Positions 24,766 to 33,367 of a stretch of 64,000 bases of DNA are shown here, piece by piece. This DNA comes from Desulfobacterium sp. GTDB taxonomy: Bacteria; Desulfobacterota; Desulfobacteria; Desulfobacterales; Desulfobacteraceae. The notes under the pieces were generated by a model. It was not told the origin of the DNA. It ran no database searches and saw only the letters and a list, made by a program, of their open reading frames with translations. Both the position numbers and the translations under genes were made by a program. Location of the stretch: assembly GCA_030145245.1 (NCBI GenBank), contig JAQYWC010000048.1, forward strand, positions 62,001 to 126,000. Direction: 5' to 3'. Each line of letters begins with the position of its first letter. Position 1 is the stretch's first letter.

Positions 24766-27700
24766 ATGATGAAAAACAGATCAAATTCCCCAATTGCCGT
24801 TATCGGTTTAGCCTGCTGGTATCCTGACTCTCGTAATCCAAGACAGATGTGGGAGAATGTGCTTTCACGCCGTCGTCAATTCAGGCAGCTTCCGGATCAA
24901 CGATTACCTGTTGCCGATTATTTTCATTCAGATCCCCATGAACCTGATAAAACCTATGCAAAGCAGGCAGCTGTTATCGATGGGTTCGATTTTGACTGGG
25001 CATCCATGCGAATTCCCAAATCCACCTTCAACTCAACAGATATCACACACTGGCTCTCGTTGGAAGTTGCAATTAAAGCGATAAAAGATGCAGGATATTC
25101 CCGGGATAATATTCCGGGTGAGCATACCGGCGTTATTCTCGGTAACAGCCTGGCTGGGGAACAGTCCCGGGCCAATACCATGAGATTGCGCTGGCCCTTT
25201 GTTCGCCGTGCTTTTCTGTCGGCATCCAAGAAAAATGGATTGTCCCGCAAGCAACACATGGAGATCGAGACCGCATTTGAGACCTATTTTAAGTCCGCGT
25301 TTCCTGCTGCCAGTGAAGATTCCCTGGCAGGCGGTCTTTCAAATACAAATGCCGGTCGAATATGCAATTATCTCGATCTTAAAGGAGGAGGGTATGTTGT
25401 TGACGGCGCATGTTCATCTTCTCTTCTGGCTGTTGCAACGGCTGCTTCAAAGCTTGCAGAGGGTGAACTGGACCTGGTGCTTGCCGGCGGTGTTGATATC
25501 AGTTTAGACAGTTTCGAGCTGATCGGGTTTGCCAAGACCCGTGCATTAACTGATAATGAAATGACCGTCTACGATCGCAGGGGAGATGGGTTTATTCCTG
25601 GTGAAGGTTGCGGCTTTGTTGTGCTTAAACGCATGGAGGATGCCATCGGAGACGGTGATTACATCTATGCGGCTCTCCAGGGCTGGGCAATTTCGTCAGA
25701 TGGCGGCGGTACGGGATTAACGGCTCCCAGTGCCCAGGGACAGTCCAGGGCGTTAAAGGCTGCCTACGATCGGGCACCCTATGCTATCCATGACTTAAGC
25801 TTTATTGAAGGACATGGAACCGGCACAACGGTGGGGGATCGTGTTGAATTGGAAGCGATCTCCATTGCCATGGGCGATCCTGGGCGATCCCCATCGTCAT
25901 CTTTAAAAAACGGTTCCAGGTTTTGCGGCGTGACGTCATTAAAATCCCTTATCGGGCATACAAAGGCAGCATCGGGAATAGGCGGTTTTATCAAGGCTGT
26001 TTCTGCTGTAAATCGTCGTGTCCTGCCTCCCACGGCCGCCTGTCGCGATCCCCAGCCTATTTTCGATACGGTTGCCCGCTCACTCTATCCCATTATTAAC
26101 GGTGAAGTGCGTGATGCCGGGGAAATAATAAGGGCCGGGGTATCTTCAATGGGATTTGGCGGCATCAACTGTCATGTTACTGTGGAGTCCTGTGATCTGC
26201 CGAGTCCGAAACTTGAGCCATCCATTAAAGAACAGGTGCTCCTGGTTTCAAACCAGCAAACGGAACTCTTTGTGGTGGCGGCTGATTCAGACAAGGAGCT
26301 TGTGAGCAAAATCGAAGATCTCCAGGAGATGGCCAAGGGGATCAGCATTGCCGAACTTGCAGATCTTGCGGCCAGGCTTGCTCAGGATACGAGCCCGGAA
26401 GCCAATGTCCGTTCTGCCGTCATTGCAGGCTACCCGGACCAATTGCTGGAAAGGCTCAAAAAACTGACCGGTTTGATTGAATCCAACCCTTTAACAGCAA
26501 AAATAGCCCATGACCCTGGAAATACCATATTTTTTGGCAGGCATATGGATAAGAAGCGGATCGGAATGCTGTTTCCCGGACAGGGCTCCCAGCAGCTCAG
26601 TATGGGCCGGGTACTTGTGGAACGATTCCAGTGGGCAAAGGAGCTGGCGGACCAGGCTGATAAATGGATCACTGAGGTTGGCGGGCTTCCTGTCGCAGGT
26701 TTGATGTATCATCCCCTGGATCGGACGGAAGGGGCAGATGAGATTGAGGGGTGGGCCAAGAAATTATCACAGACAGAGACTGTTCAGCCAGCCATTTGTC
26801 TCTGTTCTCTCCTATGGCTTAAATATCTTCAGCAACTCGGTATAAAACCGGATCTGGTTGGGGGGCACTCCCTTGGAGAACTTACCGCGTTCTGCGCCGC
26901 AGGAGGGTATGGCGAACAGGAACTCATAAAATTTGCCGCTGTCCGGGGAAAAGCCATGGCAGCCAGCCCTGAAAAACCCGGGGCCATGGTGAGCCTGATC
27001 TGTTCCCGTGAAGAAGCTGAGCAAGTGCTATCCGGGGTTCAGGGATACCTGGTGCTGGCCAATATCAACGGCCCCCGTCAGAGCGTACTCTCCGGTGAGA
27101 CAGATGCTGTGGAACAAGCAATCTCCCTTTGTGGGGAAAAGGGGATAAAAACCTATCGTTTAAAGGTGTCAAATGCATTTCATTCAAAGCTGGCTGCAAA
27201 GGCCTATGATGTTTTGAAATCAGACACTTCCCTGCCTGAATCCATGGCTGATACAAATGTTAGGCTATTTTCGAGCACCAATGGTGAGGAGGTGAAACCA
27301 GGCCTCAGCCTGGCGAAACATTTTGCCGAGCAGGTGTTGGCACAGGTGGATTTTGTTGCCATGATCGAGTCCATGGCAAATTCGTGTGATCTGCTGATCG
27401 AGGTGGGACCGGGCAGGGTGCTCACCGGGTTGGCAACGGGGATTACCGGGCAGGACGGACCGCCATGCCTGCCGGTGGAATCCGTTGCCCAGGGGGATCA
27501 GGACTTGAATACACTCCTTGCCGTGCTTTTTACCCAGGGTGTGGATATCACCTGGAACAAACTGTATGAATCAAGGCTGATCCGTCCGTTTGTTCCGGCT
27601 CGGGAGAGAGTCTTCATTGAAAACCCGTGTGAGACGCGGTTCAATGGCGCAGGAAGAACCCTTCAACCTTCCTCTTCCTCTTCCTATGCCATGGGAGATC

Positions 27701-30700
27701 TGGATGCTTTGCTTGCCGGTTTTACGAAACTTCCCAAGGAGAAAATAACCCGGTATCTGAATTCCAGGGGAGGGTTTCTTGCGGATGTTATCAGGTCGGA
27801 TATGAAATATCCCCTGCCTGACGCTATTTTAGAGAATATTTCACGGATGGGTGATTCAGATGAAAAACCCCATGGAATCAAGGCGCCTGCTCCAATGCCC
27901 CTTGCTGAAAAAACAACAGATATTGAATCGGTTCTGTTCAGCCTTGTTCATGAAGTTACCGGGTTTCCCCCTGGGAGCATAAAACCTGATATGCGTCTTC
28001 TGGATGATTTGAATCTTGATTCCATAAAGGCAGGGGATCTTGTTGTAAAGGCGGCAAGGGCCGTTGGGCTTGAAGGTGACGTGGAGACCCTTGACCTTGC
28101 AAAATCAACCCTTGCTGAAATCGTAACAGCCCTTGGGAAGTCAGATCAGGCCACTCCTTCCTCTTCTGATATCCTTGAAAAACTGATTGATAATGCCGTC
28201 AGGATTACCGGGTATCCAAAAGAGACCCTTGACCCGGACCTCCTGATCGAGAAGGATCTGAATCTCAGTTCAGAGAAGCTGAAAACAATGATCCAGGATA
28301 CTGCTGTTGAGCTTGCCGTGGATTTCCCCCTTGATTTGGAACCGCTTCTTAAGCGGAACCTGAAACATATTGCCGCTATTCTGGAGAGGATCGTCAAGAG
28401 CGAATTCCAGAAAAAAGATTCCCGGATCAAGGATGATCCTGATTCATGGGTCCGGGATTTTGCCGTTGATCTGATTGAGGAACCCTGGGAGCCATTCGCT
28501 GATAATTTAATTCTGCGGGGGGAGGACAATTGGCCGGTCAGCAAAGTTCTCGTTCTGGGGCCTTGGGAGAATGATCTGCTTCTGGAATCGTTTGAAAAGG
28601 TTCTTTTTAAACTCGGGGCACAGGTGAAAACAGGGGGATTCAAGGATGCAAAGGAGAATCAGTTGGTTCAGGATTCATCCTATTCCCATATTATCGCCGT
28701 TTTTCCAAGGGAATCTGAAACAGAAGATGATAATGAAAAATATCTGACCGGAATTGTGGATGGGCTGGCAAGTGTCACAGCTCCCCCTCCTGCTGCCCAT
28801 GCTCCCCGCCGCCGCACCACAGTGACATATGTTCAGTTTGGGGGAGGGTATTTTGGTGATCATGCCCGGTTTTCAAACCTTGACCAGTGCGGTGCACTGG
28901 CTCTGGGGGCGAGCCTTCATCTGGAGCGAAACGATTTGCGTGTCCGGGTTGTGGATTTTTCAAGTGTCATGGATGAAGAGACCATTGCAGAAAGAACGAT
29001 ACAGGAGATCAACACCCCTGCTTCTTTTGCAGCTGTTGGTTTTGATTCCCTGTTGAAACGCAGGGTTGTGTCCCACCGGCTGATTCAGCCGGTATCCTAT
29101 CAGCCCCGCCCGCTTGGCTGGTCAGCAGATGATCTTATCCTTGTTACCGGGGGAGCCAAAGGGATCACCGCATCCTGCGCATTGGCACTGGCTGTTGAGA
29201 CAGGAGTCCGCATGGCCCTGGTGGGAAGTTCACCCCATCCGGATGGGGCGTCTGATCTTCCTGGATCCGGGGAGATCGCAGAAACCCTGGCGAAATTTAA
29301 GGATAAAGGCATCGATGCCGGGTATTTCAGTTGTGATGTGTCGGACGCGGATTCGGTTGACTCCCTGGTCCTGGCCATTGGAGATAAAATGGGGGCGATC
29401 ACAGGGGTGATCCATGGCGCCGGACTCAATCAGCCACGGGAGATCAGCCAGGTATCGTCTGAAATGGCCTTAAAGGAGATCGCTCCCAAGGTGATGGGGG
29501 CCTTAAATCTTTTTTCAGCTGTAAAAGACCAACCCATGAAGATGTTTGCGGGCTTAAGCTCCATTATCGGGGTTACCGGCATGCCGGGAAACGGATGGTA
29601 TGGTTTTTCCAACGAGGCGCTGAATCTTTTGCTGAGGCGTTATGGGGAGGACCGGAATATCGCCACCCTCTGTGTTGCTTACAGTATCTGGAGGGATGAA
29701 GGAATGGGGGCCCGCCTGGGAAGCGTGAGCCAACTGAAGCGAATGGGGATCGATGCCATTCCAACTGACGAAGGGGTTAAACGGTTTGTTCATCTTTTCC
29801 TGAACGATCCGGGCACAAATCAGGTGATTGTTACCGCCCGCCTTAGTGGAATGGACACCTGGAACCCTCAACCCATTTCTCCGCCTGAAAAGGCAAGGTA
29901 TCTTGAAGCGTTGATCGCTTCGACACCCGGGGTGGAATCGGTGTTCAAGGCTCACCTGGCCCTTGATCGGGATCCCTATTTAAAGGATCATCTCTTTAAC
30001 GGTTCTTATCTTTTCCCCACCGTGTTTGGGCTGGAAGCCATGGCCCAGGTTGTTGCCCATGCCACGGGTGATTCTTTTGGCGGCAGGGTGCGGATTGAAG
30101 ATGTTTTGCTTGAACGTCCCATAACGGTTGATCCTGATAATGGCGCAGATATCGTGATCCGGGCCGAAGTAAAAGAGATTGAGCCGGGATCCGGTCTCAG
30201 GGTGGTTCAAGCCGGCATATCCAAGGCGCAACCAGGGAACCGATCGGATTATTTTTCTGCCCGGTTTATCCTTGGACTGCCGGATGAGGCTGTCGAATAT
30301 ATGATTGATATTCCGGAAAAGCCCCTTGGTATAGATCCCGGGCTTGATCTTTATAATGAGCAGCTGTTGTTCCAGGGACCCTCTTTTCAGCGTATCGATC
30401 AGATTCAATCGATTTCGGTTGGTGATGGGAAGGGCAGAGAGGCCGTCTTTACGAGCCGCCTGGAGGATATGGATGTTACGGTGGGGACTGCTTTCCCGGA
30501 ACCGTCACACCAGGGGCTGATTCTGGGGGATCCCTTTTTCAGGGATTCCCTGCTCCAGGCAGCCCTGCTGCTTGTTCCTGAAAAAACCTGTCTTCCTTTT
30601 AATATCAAGGGGGTGGATATCTATCCCCCGTCAGGCAGGGAAACATATCCTGAATCGGTTTCTGGCACTGCGGTTCTGGAGCGAATGGGAGATGATGAGC

Positions 30701-32607
30701 TGGAGTACAGGGTGGTTGCCGTTGATGGCAGGGGCAGGGTGAAGGAAAGGCTTGAGGGATATATTCTGAAGATATTAAAACATAATGAAAATTATCCTGT
30801 TGCAGCGGATTTGGCATATCCTGATCAACGGGACATTGAGATGGTGAGGCGGAAGATCAATGAATCATGCCGCCTGTTCAGGCTTGCCCCCCCTGAGCTG
30901 TGCTTGAAATACCTCCCTGGTATCCACGAAATGACAAAGGAGGATCGGCATACCCATGAGTTGCCCCTTATGCAGGCCAGCCTGGGCCTGGTTCATGGAA
31001 AAAACGCTGACCAGGCAGGTGGGTTTGAAATCGAGTGGCTTGAATCGGGCAGGCCCGTGGTAAAGGGGATGGATGAAAAACAGACGGCGATTTCGCTTTC
31101 CCATGATGAGCGTCTCTGTCTGTGCGTTGCCGGCCCGGGTCCCCAGGGGTGTGACATCGCACCGGTTACCCATCGGAACCGTCGTGACTGGACAGCACTG
31201 TTGGGAAAAGCAAGGGATCCTCTTCTGGACGCGCTGCTTGAGGATTCAGATTCCCTTGATCTTGCAGGAACCCGGATCTGGGCTGCCATGGAGACCCTAC
31301 AGAAAATTGAAGGTCAAAGCAGCAGCTCCCTGGAGATTGTTCAAAAACAGGGAGAGGCCGTTCTTTTCCGGGCTGGGTCTGCCAATGGTTTACTCAGTAT
31401 CCTGACCCTCTCCATGAACCTGACATGGGGACCTGGGCGGATCCTGGCTTTTCTGGTAAAGGATCTTGCACAGCCCGGGCATGAGGAAACTATACCTGAA
31501 CAGACAGGGTATGAAGATCTTCTTGGGATGGAACATATTGGTATGTCCCTTGACGGTCCCCAGGGGCAGGGTGTTTTTGTGCAGAGTTTTCATGTCGGTT
31601 TCCGGCCTAATGCACAGCTTAGCAGGACCGTATATTTCACAAACTACTGTTTCTGGCTGGGAGAGGTAAGGGAGGCGTCTGTCTGGCCTGTTTTACGAAA
31701 GGTGGGTGAGGCCTTTGCCGAAGGAACATGCGGTCAGGTGACAAATGATACCCATATCCATATCCTGGGAGAGGCGACCGTAAAGGATCGGATCGAGGTT
31801 AAGCTGTGGGCTTCTGACAATCGTGGCCCTGCAAACTCCACCATGGAGCTGACATATGACTTCAGGAAAATATTGCCGGACGGCACCTATGAACGTGTGG
31901 CGCGATGTATCCAGAACACAACCTGGGTGGAAGTCCTGGGCCATGGAGTAGTCAAGCCTGAACCCTATCCTGATTATTACTGGAAATTCATGGAGAGTCC
32001 CCATGTCCTTTTGCTGCCCCAGAATAACGCCCCCAATTGCCTTGATGAACTTCCTGAACCCCTGGAGGAGATCATAACCTGGGGCGAACAGGAAAAAGAG
32101 CTGTATGCGGCACCTGGGGGCCCGAACATACAACCCCTGGTCCATGAGCAGATAATTGAAACCTCCCTTGATAATTCAAACCTTGTGGGCAATATCTATT
32201 TTGCCAACTATTTCTCATGGCAGGGCCAGACCAGGGACAGATATTTTTATAACCTGATCCCTGAATACTTCCGGGGCACGGGAGAAAGGGGGGAACTGCT
32301 CTGCCTGGAAAGCCGGGTGGATCACCTGAGGGAAGCCATGCCCTTTGACAGGATTGTCGTTACCATGGCATTGAAACAACTCAAGGCCCATGGTGCTGTG
32401 TTTTATTTTGAGTATTTCAAGCTTGGGGATGATGCCCTGCGCACCAAACTTGCCTTTGGCGAACAAAAAGTGGTCTGGGTGACCCGTGATCCCCAGGGGA
32501 AACCGGCTCCTGCTCCCTTTCCATCAAAGGTCAGGGAGGATTTGAATCGGTCAATTGAAAAAATGAAATCCGGGCAGGAGCGCGTTTCCCATTGCACCAG
32601 TAGCTGA
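24766..32607 (+). CDS. Single-chain iterative polyene/polyketide synthase (KS-AT-ACP-ACP-KR-DH-PPTase-TE-TE)
   Basis: A 2613-residue enzyme. Domains: ketosynthase (8-470; Cys216 in 'GACSSSLL', His350 in 'HGTGT', His398 in 'IGHTKAAS'), acyltransferase (about 600-890; Ser702 in GHSLGE), ACP1 (Ser1086, LNLDSIK), ACP2 (Ser1169, LNLSSEK, lacking the usual Asp), ketoreductase (1455-1690; 'TGGAKGI', Tyr1612), double-hotdog dehydratase (His1742 in H-x3-G-x4-P, Asp1927), Sfp-like phosphopantetheinyl transferase (about 2100-2200; 'GCDIAPV', 'IWAAMETLQKI') and two hotdog thioesterase domains (about 2270-2400 and 2455-2590). No enoylreductase is seen, so a polyene is expected. The KS-AT-ACP-KR-DH-PPTase order is that of enediyne PKSs, with the CalE7/SgcE10-like thioesterase fused. 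Start: AAGGAG before ATG 24766 (or 24769). Confidence 0.9.
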   Translation: MMKNRSNSPIAVIGLACWYPDSRNPRQMWENVLSRRRQFRQLPDQRLPVADYFHSDPHEPDKTYAKQAAVIDGFDFDWASMRIPKSTFNSTDITHWLSLEVAIKAIKDAGYSRDNIPGEHTGVILGNSLAGEQSRANTMRLRWPFVRRAFLSASKKNGLSRKQHMEIETAFETYFKSAFPAASEDSLAGGLSNTNAGRICNYLDLKGGGYVVDGACSSSLLAVATAASKLAEGELDLVLAGGVDISLDSFELIGFAKTRALTDNEMTVYDRRGDGFIPGEGCGFVVLKRMEDAIGDGDYIYAALQGWAISSDGGGTGLTAPSAQGQSRALKAAYDRAPYAIHDLSFIEGHGTGTTVGDRVELEAISIAMGDPGRSPSSSLKNGSRFCGVTSLKSLIGHTKAASGIGGFIKAVSAVNRRVLPPTAACRDPQPIFDTVARSLYPIINGEVRDAGEIIRAGVSSMGFGGINCHVTVESCDLPSPKLEPSIKEQVLLVSNQQTELFVVAADSDKELVSKIEDLQEMAKGISIAELADLAARLAQDTSPEANVRSAVIAGYPDQLLERLKKLTGLIESNPLTAKIAHDPGNTIFFGRHMDKKRIGMLFPGQGSQQLSMGRVLVERFQWAKELADQADKWITEVGGLPVAGLMYHPLDRTEGADEIEGWAKKLSQTETVQPAICLCSLLWLKYLQQLGIKPDLVGGHSLGELTAFCAAGGYGEQELIKFAAVRGKAMAASPEKPGAMVSLICSREEAEQVLSGVQGYLVLANINGPRQSVLSGETDAVEQAISLCGEKGIKTYRLKVSNAFHSKLAAKAYDVLKSDTSLPESMADTNVRLFSSTNGEEVKPGLSLAKHFAEQVLAQVDFVAMIESMANSCDLLIEVGPGRVLTGLATGITGQDGPPCLPVESVAQGDQDLNTLLAVLFTQGVDITWNKLYESRLIRPFVPARERVFIENPCETRFNGAGRTLQPSSSSSYAMGDLDALLAGFTKLPKEKITRYLNSRGGFLADVIRSDMKYPLPDAILENISRMGDSDEKPHGIKAPAPMPLAEKTTDIESVLFSLVHEVTGFPPGSIKPDMRLLDDLNLDSIKAGDLVVKAARAVGLEGDVETLDLAKSTLAEIVTALGKSDQATPSSSDILEKLIDNAVRITGYPKETLDPDLLIEKDLNLSSEKLKTMIQDTAVELAVDFPLDLEPLLKRNLKHIAAILERIVKSEFQKKDSRIKDDPDSWVRDFAVDLIEEPWEPFADNLILRGEDNWPVSKVLVLGPWENDLLLESFEKVLFKLGAQVKTGGFKDAKENQLVQDSSYSHIIAVFPRESETEDDNEKYLTGIVDGLASVTAPPPAAHAPRRRTTVTYVQFGGGYFGDHARFSNLDQCGALALGASLHLERNDLRVRVVDFSSVMDEETIAERTIQEINTPASFAAVGFDSLLKRRVVSHRLIQPVSYQPRPLGWSADDLILVTGGAKGITASCALALAVETGVRMALVGSSPHPDGASDLPGSGEIAETLAKFKDKGIDAGYFSCDVSDADSVDSLVLAIGDKMGAITGVIHGAGLNQPREISQVSSEMALKEIAPKVMGALNLFSAVKDQPMKMFAGLSSIIGVTGMPGNGWYGFSNEALNLLLRRYGEDRNIATLCVAYSIWRDEGMGARLGSVSQLKRMGIDAIPTDEGVKRFVHLFLNDPGTNQVIVTARLSGMDTWNPQPISPPEKARYLEALIASTPGVESVFKAHLALDRDPYLKDHLFNGSYLFPTVFGLEAMAQVVAHATGDSFGGRVRIEDVLLERPITVDPDNGADIVIRAEVKEIEPGSGLRVVQAGISKAQPGNRSDYFSARFILGLPDEAVEYMIDIPEKPLGIDPGLDLYNEQLLFQGPSFQRIDQIQSISVGDGKGREAVFTSRLEDMDVTVGTAFPEPSHQGLILGDPFFRDSLLQAALLLVPEKTCLPFNIKGVDIYPPSGRETYPESVSGTAVLERMGDDELEYRVVAVDGRGRVKERLEGYILKILKHNENYPVAADLAYPDQRDIEMVRRKINESCRLFRLAPPELCLKYLPGIHEMTKEDRHTHELPLMQASLGLVHGKNADQAGGFEIEWLESGRPVVKGMDEKQTAISLSHDERLCLCVAGPGPQGCDIAPVTHRNRRDWTALLGKARDPLLDALLEDSDSLDLAGTRIWAAMETLQKIEGQSSSSLEIVQKQGEAVLFRAGSANGLLSILTLSMNLTWGPGRILAFLVKDLAQPGHEETIPEQTGYEDLLGMEHIGMSLDGPQGQGVFVQSFHVGFRPNAQLSRTVYFTNYCFWLGEVREASVWPVLRKVGEAFAEGTCGQVTNDTHIHILGEATVKDRIEVKLWASDNRGPANSTMELTYDFRKILPDGTYERVARCIQNTTWVEVLGHGVVKPEPYPDYYWKFMESPHVLLLPQNNAPNCLDELPEPLEEIITWGEQEKELYAAPGGPNIQPLVHEQIIETSLDNSNLVGNIYFANYFSWQGQTRDRYFYNLIPEYFRGTGERGELLCLESRVDHLREAMPFDRIVVTMALKQLKAHGAVFYFEYFKLGDDALRTKLAFGEQKVVWVTRDPQGKPAPAPFPSKVREDLNRSIEKMKSGQERVSHCTSS

Positions 32608-32614
32608 TTGGTCA

Positions 32615-33367
32615 CTAATCCCTGGTGTAGCGGCCAATGATGGCGTTGATGGTGCCGTCGGCGTGCATGGATTCAAGAATCTTGTTCAGCGGTTCAACCA
32701 TGGCGAGGTGGTTCCGTTTCTTTGAAAAGGCGATATAGATGGGAATCCTTCCGAGTTTTACCGGCAGCTCACGAACCGCGTTTACTTTGTTCAGGCGGGA
32801 GAGCTGGTAGAAGCAGGAGTACTTTTCGGTGATCAGGATAGTCTTCAATCCCAGAACAAGGAATGCCTTGATGTTTTCTTCGATGGTGGGGGCCTCTCGA
32901 ATCTGGACGATGGTCCTGTTCCTGACGGCGTCGTCAAAGGTTTTTCCGTAGCTGAAGCCCCGGACCACGCAGAACCGGTAGTCGCTGAGTTCTTTCAGGT
33001 TCCCGTTGAATGTGATGGGCGCGTCTTTCAGGACAAAGAGGCTGATGATTCCAAAGGTGATGGGCTGCCGGGGATAATCCATGAATAGTTCACGCTCCGG
33101 GGTCTTGTACGCCCCGGCCACCCCGTCTGCATATCCTTTTTTCATCATGTGAATCACCCTTGCCCAGGGATAGGATTTGATGGTGACGGGCTGGTCCATG
33201 CGTTTGAACGCCTCCAGGGTAATATCCACCCAGAATCCTTTTTGTTCCCCGTTTTCCTGGAATGAATGGGGAGGATAGTCCATGGTGACAAGGGTCAGGG
33301 GCTCAGCACTTCCGTTTGAAACAAAGAAAAGAGCGGCAAACAAAAGCGTGGAGGCAAGCCTTTTCAT
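32615..33367 (-). CDS. Periplasmic solute-binding protein (family 3 type) in efflux operon
   Basis: A 250-residue exported protein with a clear signal peptide (residues 1-21, cleaved near 'NGSAEP'). The mature part is a two-lobed extracellular solute-binding protein of family 3 ('LTLVTMDYPPHSFQENGEQKGFWVDITLEAFKR'-like start; 'YPWARVIHMMKKGYADGV'). Such proteins usually bind amino acids for ABC importers, but no ABC permease or ATPase is nearby. Instead it overlaps the RND pump gene by four bases (ATGA) and is the last gene of that operon. It may sense or deliver a ligand for the pump, or be an orphan receptor. The gene ends seven bases from the stop of the converging synthase gene. Confidence 0.85.
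   Translation of the reverse strand: MKRLASTLLFAALFFVSNGSAEPLTLVTMDYPPHSFQENGEQKGFWVDITLEAFKRMDQPVTIKSYPWARVIHMMKKGYADGVAGAYKTPERELFMDYPRQPITFGIISLFVLKDAPITFNGNLKELSDYRFCVVRGFSYGKTFDDAVRNRTIVQIREAPTIEENIKAFLVLGLKTILITEKYSCFYQLSRLNKVNAVRELPVKLGRIPIYIAFSKKRNHLAMVEPLNKILESMHADGTINAIIGRYTRD

Noticed and set aside
24766-32607. PfaA-type polyunsaturated fatty acid synthase
   Set aside because: Pfa systems are split over several genes and need an enoylreductase (PfaD), which is not seen; the PPTase and CalE7-like ends favour the enediyne-PKS type.
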